Source of the DNA: Pseudomonadota bacterium
Lineage (GTDB): Bacteria > Pseudomonadota > Gammaproteobacteria > Ga0077536
DNA length: 64,000 nucleotides
NCBI GenBank assembly: GCA_016719885.1
Contig: JADJYF010000021.1
Span: 1 to 64,000 of the forward strand
Reading direction: 5' to 3'
Part shown: positions 35,737 to 44,572 of the stretch, one piece after another
Position numbering within the stretch: the first letter of the stretch is position 1
Layout of the letters: every line of letters starts with the position of its first letter
Notes under the pieces: model-generated
What the model was told of the DNA's origin: nothing
Database searches by the model: none
What the model saw: the letters and a program-made list of their open reading frames with translations, nothing else
Made by a program: the position numbers and the translations under genes

Positions 35737-36594
35737 ATGTCGAACCAACGTTTTTCCGGCACTGACACGTACATCGTAACCGAAGACCTCATGATGGCCG
35801 TCAATGCCGCCGTCACCCTGCAGCGGCCGCTGCTAGTCAAGGGCGAACCGGGCACCGGCAAGACCATGCTCGCCGAGGAAATCGCGCGTTCGTTGGGGCG
35901 TCCGCTGATCCCGTGGCACATCAAGTCCACCACCAAGGCCGCCCAGGGCCTGTATGAATACGACGCGGTGGCGCGCCTGCGGGATTCGCAGCTTGGCGAC
36001 AACAAGGTGCACGACATCTCCAACTACATCGTCAAGGGCAAACTGTGGGAGGCGTTCGAATCCGACGGCCAGCCGGTGCTCTTGATCGACGAAATCGACA
36101 AGGCCGACATCGAGTTCCCTAACGACCTCTTGCTCGAACTCGATCGCATGGAGTTCTACGTCTACGAGACCAAGCAGGTGGTGAAGGCCAAGACCCGGCC
36201 GATCATCATCATCACCAGCAACAATGAAAAGGAACTGCCGGACGCCTTTCTGCGCCGCTGCTTCTTTCATTACATCCAGTTCCCCGATCGCGACACCATG
36301 GACGCCATCGTTCGCGTGCACTACCCGGACATCAAGAAGCACCTGTTGGCCGAGGCTCTCGAGTGTTTCTTCGAGCTGCGCGACATCCCGGGCCTGAAGA
36401 AGCGCCCGTCGACCTCGGAGCTGCTGGATTGGATCAAGCTGCTGGTGGCCGAGGACATTCCGCCCGAAGCGCTGCGCGAGAAGGACACCCGTCGCGCCAT
36501 TCCCAAGCTCTACGGCGCGATGCTCAAGAACGAACAGGACATGCACCTGTTCGAGCGCCTGGTGTTCATGTCGAGGCGCACTGGTGCTAACTGA
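35737..36594 (+). CDS. MoxR-family AAA+ ATPase
   Basis: This 285-residue ATPase has Walker A GEPGTGKTM, Walker B VLLIDEIDKAD, sensor 1 IIITSNNEKELPDAFLRRC and a C-terminal lid with KKRPSTSELLDWIKLL. MoxR ATPases act as chaperones with VWA-domain partners to insert metals or remodel complexes. The next gene, overlapping by 11 bases, encodes such a partner. ATG 35737 is taken because conserved sequence begins just after it; an in-frame ATG at 35695 adds 14 residues. Confidence 0.9.
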   Translation: MSNQRFSGTDTYIVTEDLMMAVNAAVTLQRPLLVKGEPGTGKTMLAEEIARSLGRPLIPWHIKSTTKAAQGLYEYDAVARLRDSQLGDNKVHDISNYIVKGKLWEAFESDGQPVLLIDEIDKADIEFPNDLLLELDRMEFYVYETKQVVKAKTRPIIIITSNNEKELPDAFLRRCFFHYIQFPDRDTMDAIVRVHYPDIKKHLLAEALECFFELRDIPGLKKRPSTSELLDWIKLLVAEDIPPEALREKDTRRAIPKLYGAMLKNEQDMHLFERLVFMSRRTGAN

Positions 36595-37768
36595 ACTCTT
36601 CTATAAGCTGCGCAAGGTGCAGATACCGGTGTCGATCACCGAGTATCTGACCTTGATGGGCGCGCTCGAAGCGCGCGTGTGCGGATTCAGCATCAATGAT
36701 TTCTACTACCTGTCGCGTGCGACGCTGGTCAAGGACGAACGTTTCTTCGACCGCTTCGACCAGGTGTTCGGCGAACACTTCCGCGGCCAGGAGATGCTGT
36801 TCGATCACGTGCTCGGCGAGATCCCGCTCGAATGGCTGAAGAAGCAGAAGGAACTCAATCTCAGCGACGAAGAAAAAGCGCAGATCGAAGCGCTGGGTGG
36901 CTGGGACAAGCTCATGGAGACCTTGCGCAAGCGCCTCGAGGAGCAGAAGAAAGCCCACCACGGCGGCAACAAGATGATCGGCACCGGCGGCACCTCGCCG
37001 TTCGGCGCGCACGGCTACAACCCCGAAGGCGTGCGCATCGGCCAGGAGGAAGGACGCCAGGGCCGCGCCACCAAGGTGTGGGAACGGCGCGACTTCAAGA
37101 ATCTCGACGACTCGGTGGAACTCGGCACGCGCAACATCAAGCTCGCGCTGCGCAAGCTCAGGCGCTTCGCGCGCGAAGGCGCCGCCGATGAACTCGACCT
37201 GCCGGACACCATCCGTTCGACCGCGCGCAACGCGGGACTGCTCGACATCAAGATGGTGCCGGAGCGGCACAACGCCACCAAGATTCTCCTGTTCCTCGAC
37301 GTCGGTGGTTCCATGGACCCTTACGTGCGGGTGTGCGAGGAACTGTTCTCCGCCGCGCGCAGCGAGTTCAAGCATCTCGAGCACTACTACTTTCATAACT
37401 TCATCTATGAAACGGTATGGCGCGACAACACCATGCGCGCCAACGTGCGCGTGCCGACCCAGAAGGTCATGCATACCTATGGCGCCGATCACAAGATAGT
37501 GTTCGTCGGCGATGGCACCATGAGTCCCTACGAGATCATGGCGGTCGGCGGCAGCGTCGAGCACTGGAACGAGGAAGCCGGCGCGACCTGGATCGCGCGC
37601 CTGCTGGCGGTGTTCCCTTACGCGGTGTGGTTGAACCCGCAGGCGGAAGAATACTGGGGCCACATTCCGTCCATCGGCATGGTCAAGGAACTGCTGTCGG
37701 ACCGCATGTTCCCGCTCACCATCGACGGCCTGGAACGTGCCATGAAGGCGCTCAAGAAGCAGCATTGA
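36584..37768 (+). CDS. VWA-domain CoxE-like partner of MoxR
   Basis: This 394-residue protein has a helical N-terminal region (1-125), a Gly-rich linker near GNKMIGTGGTSPFGAHGY and a C-terminal VWA domain. The metal site reads FLDVGGSMD (Asp239, Ser243), so the first Ser of the usual DxSxS is Gly, as seen in CoxE-type members. It starts at GTG 36584 inside the moxR end, so the two are translationally coupled. The client protein is unknown. An upstream paralogue cluster may be coincidental. Confidence 0.88.
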   Translation: MLTELFYKLRKVQIPVSITEYLTLMGALEARVCGFSINDFYYLSRATLVKDERFFDRFDQVFGEHFRGQEMLFDHVLGEIPLEWLKKQKELNLSDEEKAQIEALGGWDKLMETLRKRLEEQKKAHHGGNKMIGTGGTSPFGAHGYNPEGVRIGQEEGRQGRATKVWERRDFKNLDDSVELGTRNIKLALRKLRRFAREGAADELDLPDTIRSTARNAGLLDIKMVPERHNATKILLFLDVGGSMDPYVRVCEELFSAARSEFKHLEHYYFHNFIYETVWRDNTMRANVRVPTQKVMHTYGADHKIVFVGDGTMSPYEIMAVGGSVEHWNEEAGATWIARLLAVFPYAVWLNPQAEEYWGHIPSIGMVKELLSDRMFPLTIDGLERAMKALKKQH

Positions 37769-38070
37769 GGCGTCGCCCTGTCGCCGTCGGGAGACCGCGG
37801 CCGGCAGCGCCTCGGGCGCGGCGCGCGGACTGAGATCAGCGCGGCGCACGGCACGACGATGCGCGGACGGCCAGGTCGGCGTCGTCAGCAGGAGACAAGG
37901 CGCCGCCAGGGTTTAGGGACAGGCCGAAAAGCGGGCGCCAACCCCGTCACAGAACATCTCCGGAAATACCAACCGGTTCTCATTCCCGACCGCCTCGAGT
38001 CGCCTCAACAGTCGCTGGAACGCTTGTTGCTTTGGAGACCGTCGAAGACATTCGAGCCACGGAGCCGACC
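37769..38070. other. Intergenic region, no clear gene
   Basis: No gene with family similarity is seen in these 302 bases. An arginine-rich open frame at 37859-38074 lacks a ribosome binding site and coding character. No terminator with a T tract was found. Confidence 0.4.
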
Positions 38071-38277
38071 ATGAATGCAATCAAGAAGCTGAGCCAGTCC
38101 GCGCGATTTCACGGATACCGGGATCTGAACGGCGAGTACATTCCGTTCGAGACCGCCGATGAAGTGTTCAGCCGCGCCCGCGCCATCGGTGCGCGCGTCC
38201 TGCTGCGCCTCGCCCTGACCGACAAGCAGGAATTGACCGGCATCTTCTACACCAACGACCACTCCTTGAGTTCCTGA
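38071..38277 (+). CDS. Small protein of unknown function
   Basis: This 68-residue protein starts at ATG 38071 with ACGGAG upstream. It has a basic start (MNAIKKLSQSARFHGYRD) and a short alpha-beta pattern (VLLRLALTDKQELTGIFYTND). There is no signal, cysteine or recognised domain. It stands alone between the VWA gene and a lipoprotein. Codon use is like the neighbours, which supports it being real. Confidence 0.5.
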   Translation: MNAIKKLSQSARFHGYRDLNGEYIPFETADEVFSRARAIGARVLLRLALTDKQELTGIFYTNDHSLSS

Positions 38278-38381
38278 ACGGCCGCGCCGTCGCCGCGTCA
38301 CGCCAGAACAACAACGCCATTGCTACGACTGATAATTGACGCTCCGCCCGCCATGACGGGACGGGACGGCGCTGGCCAAGG

Positions 38382-39170
38382 ATGGCCCCATCCGACAAGC
38401 TAGCCCATCGACATCACACCGAGGCACGGCGCTTGGTCGGGACCTGCTGCCTTCACTGTTCGCGCCGCTGGCTCGCGAGGCTTGCGGTCGCGCTGCTGGT
38501 GTCGTGCGCGCTCACCGCTTGCGGACATGACGGTGACGGCTACTACCCGCTGGAGGCGCCACGCTGGTGGTATTACGCGGTCGACGCCACGGTGCTGGAT
38601 GAGCCGCGCCACAGCCGCTACCTCGTGCAGAACGCGGGCCTCGCGGCCGGCATGGACAATACCGTCTACCTGCAGACCGCGCAGGCCGGTTCCGTCGACT
38701 TCCTCCGAGCACAAGGCGCCGGCGTCGAGCGCGTGGCGCGTCTGCGCCCCGGCATGCGCGGGCCTGAAAGCGACATGCCGCCGCGCCAGGTGCTGCCGGC
38801 GGACATCGCGCCCGGCCATCGCTGGCAGGTGCCGTCGACGCTGGCGCTGATCGAGAGCCGCACCTTCGAGCCTCGCGACCGCATCATCCCGCGCCGCCTG
38901 CCGGTCATGCTGGAAAAGGAAGTGCGGCGTAACGATGCCGTGGTCGAGGTGGCGGCCGGGCGCTTCTCCGCCTGCCTGGAAGTCGCAGGCCATGGCAGCG
39001 CCGCTGTGCCGACCGACCGCGGCAACGGCGCGGCCAGCGTCGCGGTCGAAGTGCGCGAGTGGTACGCGCCGGGCATTGGCCTGGTCAAACTGGAACGGCG
39101 CGAGACTTCCAAGAGCACCTTTCTCAAGGACGGCCGGCAGCACTGGGAATTGCTCGACCACGGCCCTTGA
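38382..39170 (+). CDS. Lipoprotein of unknown function
   Basis: This 262-residue protein carries a lipobox SCALTAC after a hydrophobic stretch (LARLAVALLVSCALTAC, Cys47). The n-region is unusually long. A TTG at 38433 with GAGG upstream would give a more normal signal. The mature part has the APRWWYYAVDATVLD strand and a C-terminal EVREWYAPGIGLVKLERRE segment typical of outer-membrane-anchored beta proteins. No family is recognised. Confidence 0.65.
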   Translation: MAPSDKLAHRHHTEARRLVGTCCLHCSRRWLARLAVALLVSCALTACGHDGDGYYPLEAPRWWYYAVDATVLDEPRHSRYLVQNAGLAAGMDNTVYLQTAQAGSVDFLRAQGAGVERVARLRPGMRGPESDMPPRQVLPADIAPGHRWQVPSTLALIESRTFEPRDRIIPRRLPVMLEKEVRRNDAVVEVAAGRFSACLEVAGHGSAAVPTDRGNGAASVAVEVREWYAPGIGLVKLERRETSKSTFLKDGRQHWELLDHGP

Positions 39171-39286
39171 ATGGCGCCGGTTGCTTGCTTGTTGGGGTCA
39201 GGTGAATGGATTACGCTTGCCGCCCCACGCCGGGCGCGGTTCGCTGAGCCTTGCCGCGTCGGCCCGCAGCAGCAGAGATTTCAGCC

Positions 39287-40771
39287 GTGACACCCGAAAG
39301 ATTCAGAGAATTGCGCGCGGCCGGTTACAACCGCGTGCCGGTCACGCGGCGCGTGCTGGCCGACCTCGACACGCCGCTCAGCGCCTATGCCAAGCTGGCG
39401 CTGGGCCGCCATTCGTTCCTGCTCGAATCGGTCGAAGGCGGTGAGAAGTGGGGCCGCTATTCGATCATCGGCCTGCCGGCGGTGCGCACGATAGTCGTGC
39501 GCGGACGCGAGGTCTCGGTGTGCGACAACGGCGTGCCGGTGGAACAGTTCGAATGCGACGATCCGCTGGCCTTCATCGCCGACTACCAGGCGCGCATCCA
39601 TGCGCCGGCGGTGGATGAACTGCCGCGCTTCTGCGGCGGCCTGGTCGGCTACTTCGGCTACGACACGGTGCGCTACGTCGAACCGCGCCTGCGCGACTCG
39701 ACGCCGCCTGACCCCATCGGCACACCCGACATCTATCTCATGCAGGTCGACAAGTTCGTGGTGTTCGACAACCTGCGCGGCGAACTCTTGCTGGTCAAGT
39801 ACATCGACGCCAGCGACGAAACGCTGCTCGACGACGCGCGTCGCGAACTCGGCGCGCTGGCCGCACGCCTGCAGGCGCCGGCACCAGCCCTGCCCTTGCA
39901 TACCACCGGCGCGGCGCTGGACGAAGTCGATTTCCAGTCCGAGTTCGGCAGCGACGCCTTCATGCGGGCCGTCGATCGCATCAAGCGCTACATCGTCGAT
40001 GGCGATGTCATGCAGGTGGTGCTCGCGCAGCGCATGTCGGTGGAACTCAACCTGCCGCCCTTGAACGTCTACCGCGCGCTGCGCCATCTCAATCCCTCGC
40101 CTTACCTGTTCTTCCTCGACCTCGGCGATTTCCAGGTGATCGGCTCCAGCCCGGAGATTCTCGTGCGCCTCGAGAACGGCGTGGTGACCACGCGGCCGCT
40201 GGCCGGCACGCGCCGCCGTGGCCGCACGGAAGAAGAAGACCAGGCGCTCGAAAAGGAATTGCTGGCCGATCCGAAGGAGCTCGCCGAGCACCTGATGCTC
40301 ATCGATCTCGGGCGCAATGACATCGGCCGCGTGGCCGAGACCGGCAGCGTGAAAGTCGTCGACAAGATGGTCATCGAGCGCTACTCGCACGTCATGCATA
40401 TCTCGTCCAGCGTCGAGGGCCGGCTGCGCGCCGACAAGAGCGCGATGGACGTGCTGCGCGCGACCTTGCCGGTCGGCACCTTGTCCGGCGCACCGAAGAT
40501 CCGCGCCATGGAAATCATCGACGAACTGGAGCCGGTCAAGCGCGGCGTATACGGCGGCGCGGTCGGCTACTTGTCATGGAACGGCAACATGGATACCGCC
40601 ATCGCCATCCGCACGGCGGTCATGCACAAGGGCCGGCTCTATATCGAAGCGGGCTGCGGCGTGGTCGCCGATTCGGTGCCGGAACTCGAATGGGAAGAGA
40701 CCATGAACAAGGGCCGCGCGATTTTCCGCGCGGTGGCGATGGCGCAGAACGGCCTGGTACCGGCGGCCTGA
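39287..40771 (+). CDS. trpE: Anthranilate synthase component I
   Basis: This 494-residue enzyme makes anthranilate from chorismate with ammonia from TrpG, the first step of tryptophan synthesis. The N-terminal regulatory strand FLLESVEGGEKWGRYS contains the LLES tryptophan-feedback motif. The catalytic domain has RPLAGTRRRG, IDLGRNDIGRV and GTLSGAPKIRAMEIIDELE. GTG 39287 (VTPERFRELRAAGYN) matches the usual TrpE start. No trpG follows; a REP palindrome and convergent genes do, so trpE is alone here. Confidence 0.95.
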   Translation: MTPERFRELRAAGYNRVPVTRRVLADLDTPLSAYAKLALGRHSFLLESVEGGEKWGRYSIIGLPAVRTIVVRGREVSVCDNGVPVEQFECDDPLAFIADYQARIHAPAVDELPRFCGGLVGYFGYDTVRYVEPRLRDSTPPDPIGTPDIYLMQVDKFVVFDNLRGELLLVKYIDASDETLLDDARRELGALAARLQAPAPALPLHTTGAALDEVDFQSEFGSDAFMRAVDRIKRYIVDGDVMQVVLAQRMSVELNLPPLNVYRALRHLNPSPYLFFLDLGDFQVIGSSPEILVRLENGVVTTRPLAGTRRRGRTEEEDQALEKELLADPKELAEHLMLIDLGRNDIGRVAETGSVKVVDKMVIERYSHVMHISSSVEGRLRADKSAMDVLRATLPVGTLSGAPKIRAMEIIDELEPVKRGVYGGAVGYLSWNGNMDTAIAIRTAVMHKGRLYIEAGCGVVADSVPELEWEETMNKGRAIFRAVAMAQNGLVPAA

Positions 40772-40800
40772 GGATCTTTCCCGGCTCCGTTCGCCTGTAG

Positions 40801-40818
40801 GTGCGAATTCATTCGCAC
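40801..40818 (-). repeat. REP-like palindrome, copy H
   Basis: Core GTGCGAATTCATTCGCAC preceded by CCTGTAG and followed by ATTCAA. It lies between the convergent trpE and PxpC-like genes. Confidence 0.87.
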
Positions 40819-40852
40819 ATTCAATGGTGCGGCAGGCAATGCGCGCCGCCTG

Positions 40853-41827
40853 TCATCCTTCGATACTCTCCTCCACGCACAGCGCCTTGATGGCCTGCGC
40901 GCCGTCCTGCGCTTGCCTGACGCTCACCGCCTTGAAGCGGAACACTTCGCCGGGCCGGGCCTGCGCCAGCTTCCAGAACGCACAGCTCGGCACCGTGTAG
41001 GGATTGATGAAACCGCCCATGCTCGGGCCGTCGCTGACCAGGATGATGGGGGTCTGCCCGGCGAGATTGATGGCGCCCAGCGGATAGCCCTGGTCGAGGA
41101 TGTTGGCCGGTTCCGAGCCGTGCTCGGGGAGCTTGTTGTAGGCCTTGGAGGTGAATGTCCACTGCGGGCCTTCGAGGCGGAAGCCGGTGCGATCGCTCTT
41201 GCTCGACACCTTCCAGTCGGTGGCGAGAAAACGCGCGTGACCGTCGGCGTCTATCCAGTCGTCGTTGGGGCCGGCCACAGCTTCGACGTCCCAGCGCTTG
41301 TCGCTGCGCATCGGCGGACGCGCGGCGTCCTTGACGCGGCGCCCGGCGCGGCCCTGGCCCGCCAATACCGCCACGTGTTGACCGGCCTTCAAGGCATAGC
41401 CATCGAGACCGCCGACGCCGGCCTTGTGAAAGGTCGAACGCGAGCCCAGCACGAAGGGCGCATCGATGCCGCCGGCGAAGGCGATATAGGCACGCGCGCC
41501 GCTCTTGGCGAACGACATGGCCAGCGTCTGGCCGCTGCGCACCGCGACGCTCTGCCACGGCGACACCGGCACATCGTCGAGCTTGGCCTGCATGTCGGCG
41601 CCGGTCAGCGCAATCACGCCGTCGCGCGTGAAGCGCAGCGTCGGCCCCATGAACTGGCATTCGAGCCCGGCATCGCCGAGCGCGTTGCCGACCAGCAGGT
41701 TGGCGAGGCGGAACGACCACGAGTCCATCGGTCCCGACGGCGGAAAGCCCTTGTTCCAATAGCCGATGCGGCCCGGCCAGTCCTGGATCGAGGTTTCCAG
41801 CCCCGCCTTGAGTACTTCGAACATCAT
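40853..41827 (-). CDS. PxpC/KipA-like carboxyltransferase-domain protein
   Basis: This 324-residue protein matches the 5-oxoprolinase subunit C / KipA family: LKAGLETSIQDWPGRIGYWNKGFPPSGPMD at the start, RTGFRLEGP in the middle, and the end motif ILVSDGPSMGGF. The same fold forms half of the urea carboxylase transferase domain. It follows the PxpB-like gene by nine bases. Without an adjacent PxpA gene the substrate is open: 5-oxoproline or another lactam or amide. Confidence 0.83.
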   Translation of the reverse strand: MMFEVLKAGLETSIQDWPGRIGYWNKGFPPSGPMDSWSFRLANLLVGNALGDAGLECQFMGPTLRFTRDGVIALTGADMQAKLDDVPVSPWQSVAVRSGQTLAMSFAKSGARAYIAFAGGIDAPFVLGSRSTFHKAGVGGLDGYALKAGQHVAVLAGQGRAGRRVKDAARPPMRSDKRWDVEAVAGPNDDWIDADGHARFLATDWKVSSKSDRTGFRLEGPQWTFTSKAYNKLPEHGSEPANILDQGYPLGAINLAGQTPIILVSDGPSMGGFINPYTVPSCAFWKLAQARPGEVFRFKAVSVRQAQDGAQAIKALCVEESIEG

Positions 41828-41836
41828 GTCTCTCCG

Positions 41837-42709
41837 TCAGAACCGTGCGTCGAGGTCGAGACGCTTGACCCAGTTCTTGTAGTTGCGAACCGAGAAACGC
41901 TGGTACTCGACGATGTTGTACTTGTAACTGCCCTCCGCGACCTTGCGTTCGACCTCCAGGAATTCCTCCATGGAACACGGCACGAATTTCAGCCGATCGC
42001 CGGGCTTGAAGATGCACAGATCCCCTTCGAACTCGGCGAAGCGCCGTTCCCTGTCCCAGATCGGTACCGGCGTGCGCCCGAACAGCTGGTAGCCGCCAGG
42101 GCTCGCCACCGGGTAGATGGCGGTCGACATGCCGCCCATCGACAAGGTGCCCTGCGGTGTCCAGGTGCGTGGCGGGTTGTACTTGGGCGCGGTCAGGCGG
42201 CAGCGCGGGTCGAGCGGCATGAGGAAGGCGAGGCCCGGCCAAAAGCCGAGGCTGGCGGCCCAGTACTCGGTGCCGGAGTGCACGCGCACGAACTGCTGCA
42301 CGTCGGCCAGACCATTGATGCGCGCCACGAACTCCGGGTCGTATTCCTTGGAGGGATTGATCTTGGCGCGGTAGTCGTCGATGCACTCGCGACTCCAGGG
42401 GTCGAGGTACAAAGTCGGGAAGTAGAACAGGCGGCTGTCCATCTCGATGTCGTCACTGCCGCCCAGCGATCCGATCAGGCGCTCGACTTCGCGCTTAAGA
42501 TCGTCGTAGCCGATGATCTCCGGTTCGTAATGGATGAGCGTGGTGGCGAAGCATGGCGCGGTCTCGACCACGCCGGGAATGGTGCCGCCGGCCAGCGCCG
42601 TGGCAAGCCCCTGGCCCATGAAGTTCAGATCGAGATTCATCTCGTCACCGAACTCGATCAGCATGTAGCGATCGCCGCCCGGACTGAACTTCGGTTGTTC
42701 GTAAATCAT
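41837..42709 (-). CDS. PxpB/KipI-like carboxyltransferase-domain protein
   Basis: This 290-residue protein has the KipI-type core: GDRYMLIEFGDEMNLDLN start, a V-x-V-H-S-G-T region (VQQFVRVHSGTEYWAASLGFWPGLAFLM) and the TPQGTLSMGGMSTAIYPVASPGGYQLFGRTP motif. It is longer than classic KipI (about 240), with inserts after residue 95 and at the C-terminus. ATG 42709 has GAGGGTG upstream. It is paired with the PxpC-like gene. Confidence 0.83.
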   Translation of the reverse strand: MIYEQPKFSPGGDRYMLIEFGDEMNLDLNFMGQGLATALAGGTIPGVVETAPCFATTLIHYEPEIIGYDDLKREVERLIGSLGGSDDIEMDSRLFYFPTLYLDPWSRECIDDYRAKINPSKEYDPEFVARINGLADVQQFVRVHSGTEYWAASLGFWPGLAFLMPLDPRCRLTAPKYNPPRTWTPQGTLSMGGMSTAIYPVASPGGYQLFGRTPVPIWDRERRFAEFEGDLCIFKPGDRLKFVPCSMEEFLEVERKVAEGSYKYNIVEYQRFSVRNYKNWVKRLDLDARF

Positions 42710-42853
42710 GGCTGTCACCCTCGTGTGATGCTCGTCCTGGCTGCGCACCACGGCCGCACGTACGCGTGCGCCACAAGGGTGTCCATGGACATCGCATTCT
42801 TGCTTGGCCATCGACCGGAAGTCCAGGCGCCGGGCCGCCCCGCCCACGCCGGC

Positions 42854-42880
42854 TTCACAGCGGTGCGGCGCTGCTATACT
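42854..42880 (+). promoter_or_regulatory. Probable promoter of gshA
   Basis: An extended -10 TGCTATACT (TATACT at 42875-42880) has TTCACA 15 bases before it. It lies 57 bases before the gshA start. Confidence 0.5.
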
Positions 42881-42936
42881 GCGGCCTCGATAAACCACGC
42901 GTGCTCGCCCAGGCGCGCGCTTCGAGTCTCGAACCT

Positions 42937-44505
42937 ATGCGCCGACAACTAGAACAACGCCTGGAGCGCATGCGCGCATCCGGCACCGACCGCCTGCTCG
43001 GCGGCGGCCGGAAGGGCCTGGAGAAAGAAAGCCTCAGGATTGCCGCCAACGGCGCCATTGCCCTGACGCCCCACCCCCGCGCCTGGGGCGCGGCGCTGAC
43101 CCATCCGTGCATCACCACCGACTATTCCGAGGCGCTCGCGGAGTTCATCACGCCGGCCTTCACCGACAGTCGTGACACGGTGCGCTTCCTCGACGACATC
43201 CATCGCTTCGCCTACCAGCACATGCCCGACGACGAGGTGCTGTGGGCCGCCAGCATGCCCTGCGCGGTGGCCGACGACAGCGCCATTCCGCTCGCCGACT
43301 ACGGCACATCGAACATCGGGCGCCTGAAACACCTGTACCGCGTCGGTCTCGATTACCGCTATGGGCGCCGCATGCAGGCCATCGCCGGCGTGCATTTCAA
43401 TTATTCGCTGCCGGGCGAATTCTGGCCGTCCTTTCAAAGTGATGAAGAAGACCGCGGCGAGCTGCAGGATTTCATCAACTACCGCTACTTCGCGCTGATC
43501 CGCAATTTCAAGCGCTTCGGCTGGATGGTGCCGCTGTTGTTCGGCAATTCGCCGGCGGTGTGCAAGTCCTTCCTGGCCGGCCGCACCACGCGCTTCCACC
43601 AGATGCAGCGTGGCACTTTCTACCTGCCCTATGCCACCTCGCTGCGCATGAGTGACATCGGCTACAAGAACAAGAACCAGTCGGCGCTGCTGGTCTCGCA
43701 TGACGACATCAAGAGCTACGTGTCGGATTTGCGGCGCGCGCTCAAGCTGCCCTATCCCGAATACGAGGCCATCGGCACGCGCGATGGCGACAAGATCATC
43801 CAGCTCACCACCAGCGTGCTGCAGATTGAAAACGAGTATTACAGCTACATCCGCCCCAAGCGCACCACGCTGCCCGGCGAGCGCCCCAGCGATGCACTGG
43901 AGAAGCGCGGCGTCGAATACGTGGAAGTGCGCGCGCTCGACGTGAACTGCATGGAGCCGACCGGCGTATCGCTGCAGCAGCTGTACTTCACCGAAGTGCT
44001 GGTGCTGTTCTGCCTGCTCGAAAGCAGCCCCAAGCTCACGGCCGAGGAACTGCATGAAATCGAGTACAACGAATTGACGGTGGCGCTGCGCGGCCGCACG
44101 CCCGGCCTGGAGCTGGTGCGCAACGGCGGCCGTGTGGGCTTGCGTGAATGGAGTCTCGAGATCTGCGCGCGCATGCAGCCGCTGGCCGCGCATCTGGATG
44201 CACATGCGGGCGCGACCTTCTACCAGGACGCCGTGGCCCGCCAGATCGAGGCCCTCAACGACATGACGCTGCTGCCGTCGGCGCGGGTGTTGGCGGCCCT
44301 GCACGAAACCCAGAGCGAGTTCCACAGCTATACCCGCGAACTGTCGCTCAGACATCGCGCCGACTTCCGCGCACGGCCGCCGAGCGCCGAGGTCACGCGT
44401 GAGTTCGACTCCCTCGCCGCCGCGTCCCACGCCGAACAGGCGCGCCTGGAAGCCGATCGCAGCGAGCCGTTCGCCGAGTTCATGGACAAGTACCTGCAGC
44501 ACTGA
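42937..44505 (+). CDS. gshA: Glutamate-cysteine ligase
   Basis: This 522-residue enzyme joins glutamate and cysteine with ATP, the first step of glutathione synthesis. It has the proteobacterial GshA motifs GLEKESLRI, CITTDYSEALAEFITP, IAGVHFNYSLP, TSLRMSDIGYKNKNQ and YVEVRALDVNCMEPTGVS. Length is as expected (about 520). ATG 42937 is chosen because conserved sequence begins at MRRQLEQRLERM. The start lacks a strong SD. gshB is not in the window. Confidence 0.95.
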   Translation: MRRQLEQRLERMRASGTDRLLGGGRKGLEKESLRIAANGAIALTPHPRAWGAALTHPCITTDYSEALAEFITPAFTDSRDTVRFLDDIHRFAYQHMPDDEVLWAASMPCAVADDSAIPLADYGTSNIGRLKHLYRVGLDYRYGRRMQAIAGVHFNYSLPGEFWPSFQSDEEDRGELQDFINYRYFALIRNFKRFGWMVPLLFGNSPAVCKSFLAGRTTRFHQMQRGTFYLPYATSLRMSDIGYKNKNQSALLVSHDDIKSYVSDLRRALKLPYPEYEAIGTRDGDKIIQLTTSVLQIENEYYSYIRPKRTTLPGERPSDALEKRGVEYVEVRALDVNCMEPTGVSLQQLYFTEVLVLFCLLESSPKLTAEELHEIEYNELTVALRGRTPGLELVRNGGRVGLREWSLEICARMQPLAAHLDAHAGATFYQDAVARQIEALNDMTLLPSARVLAALHETQSEFHSYTRELSLRHRADFRARPPSAEVTREFDSLAAASHAEQARLEADRSEPFAEFMDKYLQH

Positions 44506-44572
44506 GGCGGCGCCATCGGAACCCGCCATCGCGGCGACGCTCTCAGCGGTAATTCGAACGCGGAGCAAGGTC

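Noticed and set aside
37859..38074. 71-codon Arg-rich open frame
   Set aside because: No ribosome site, no coding pattern, overlaps the start of a better small gene.
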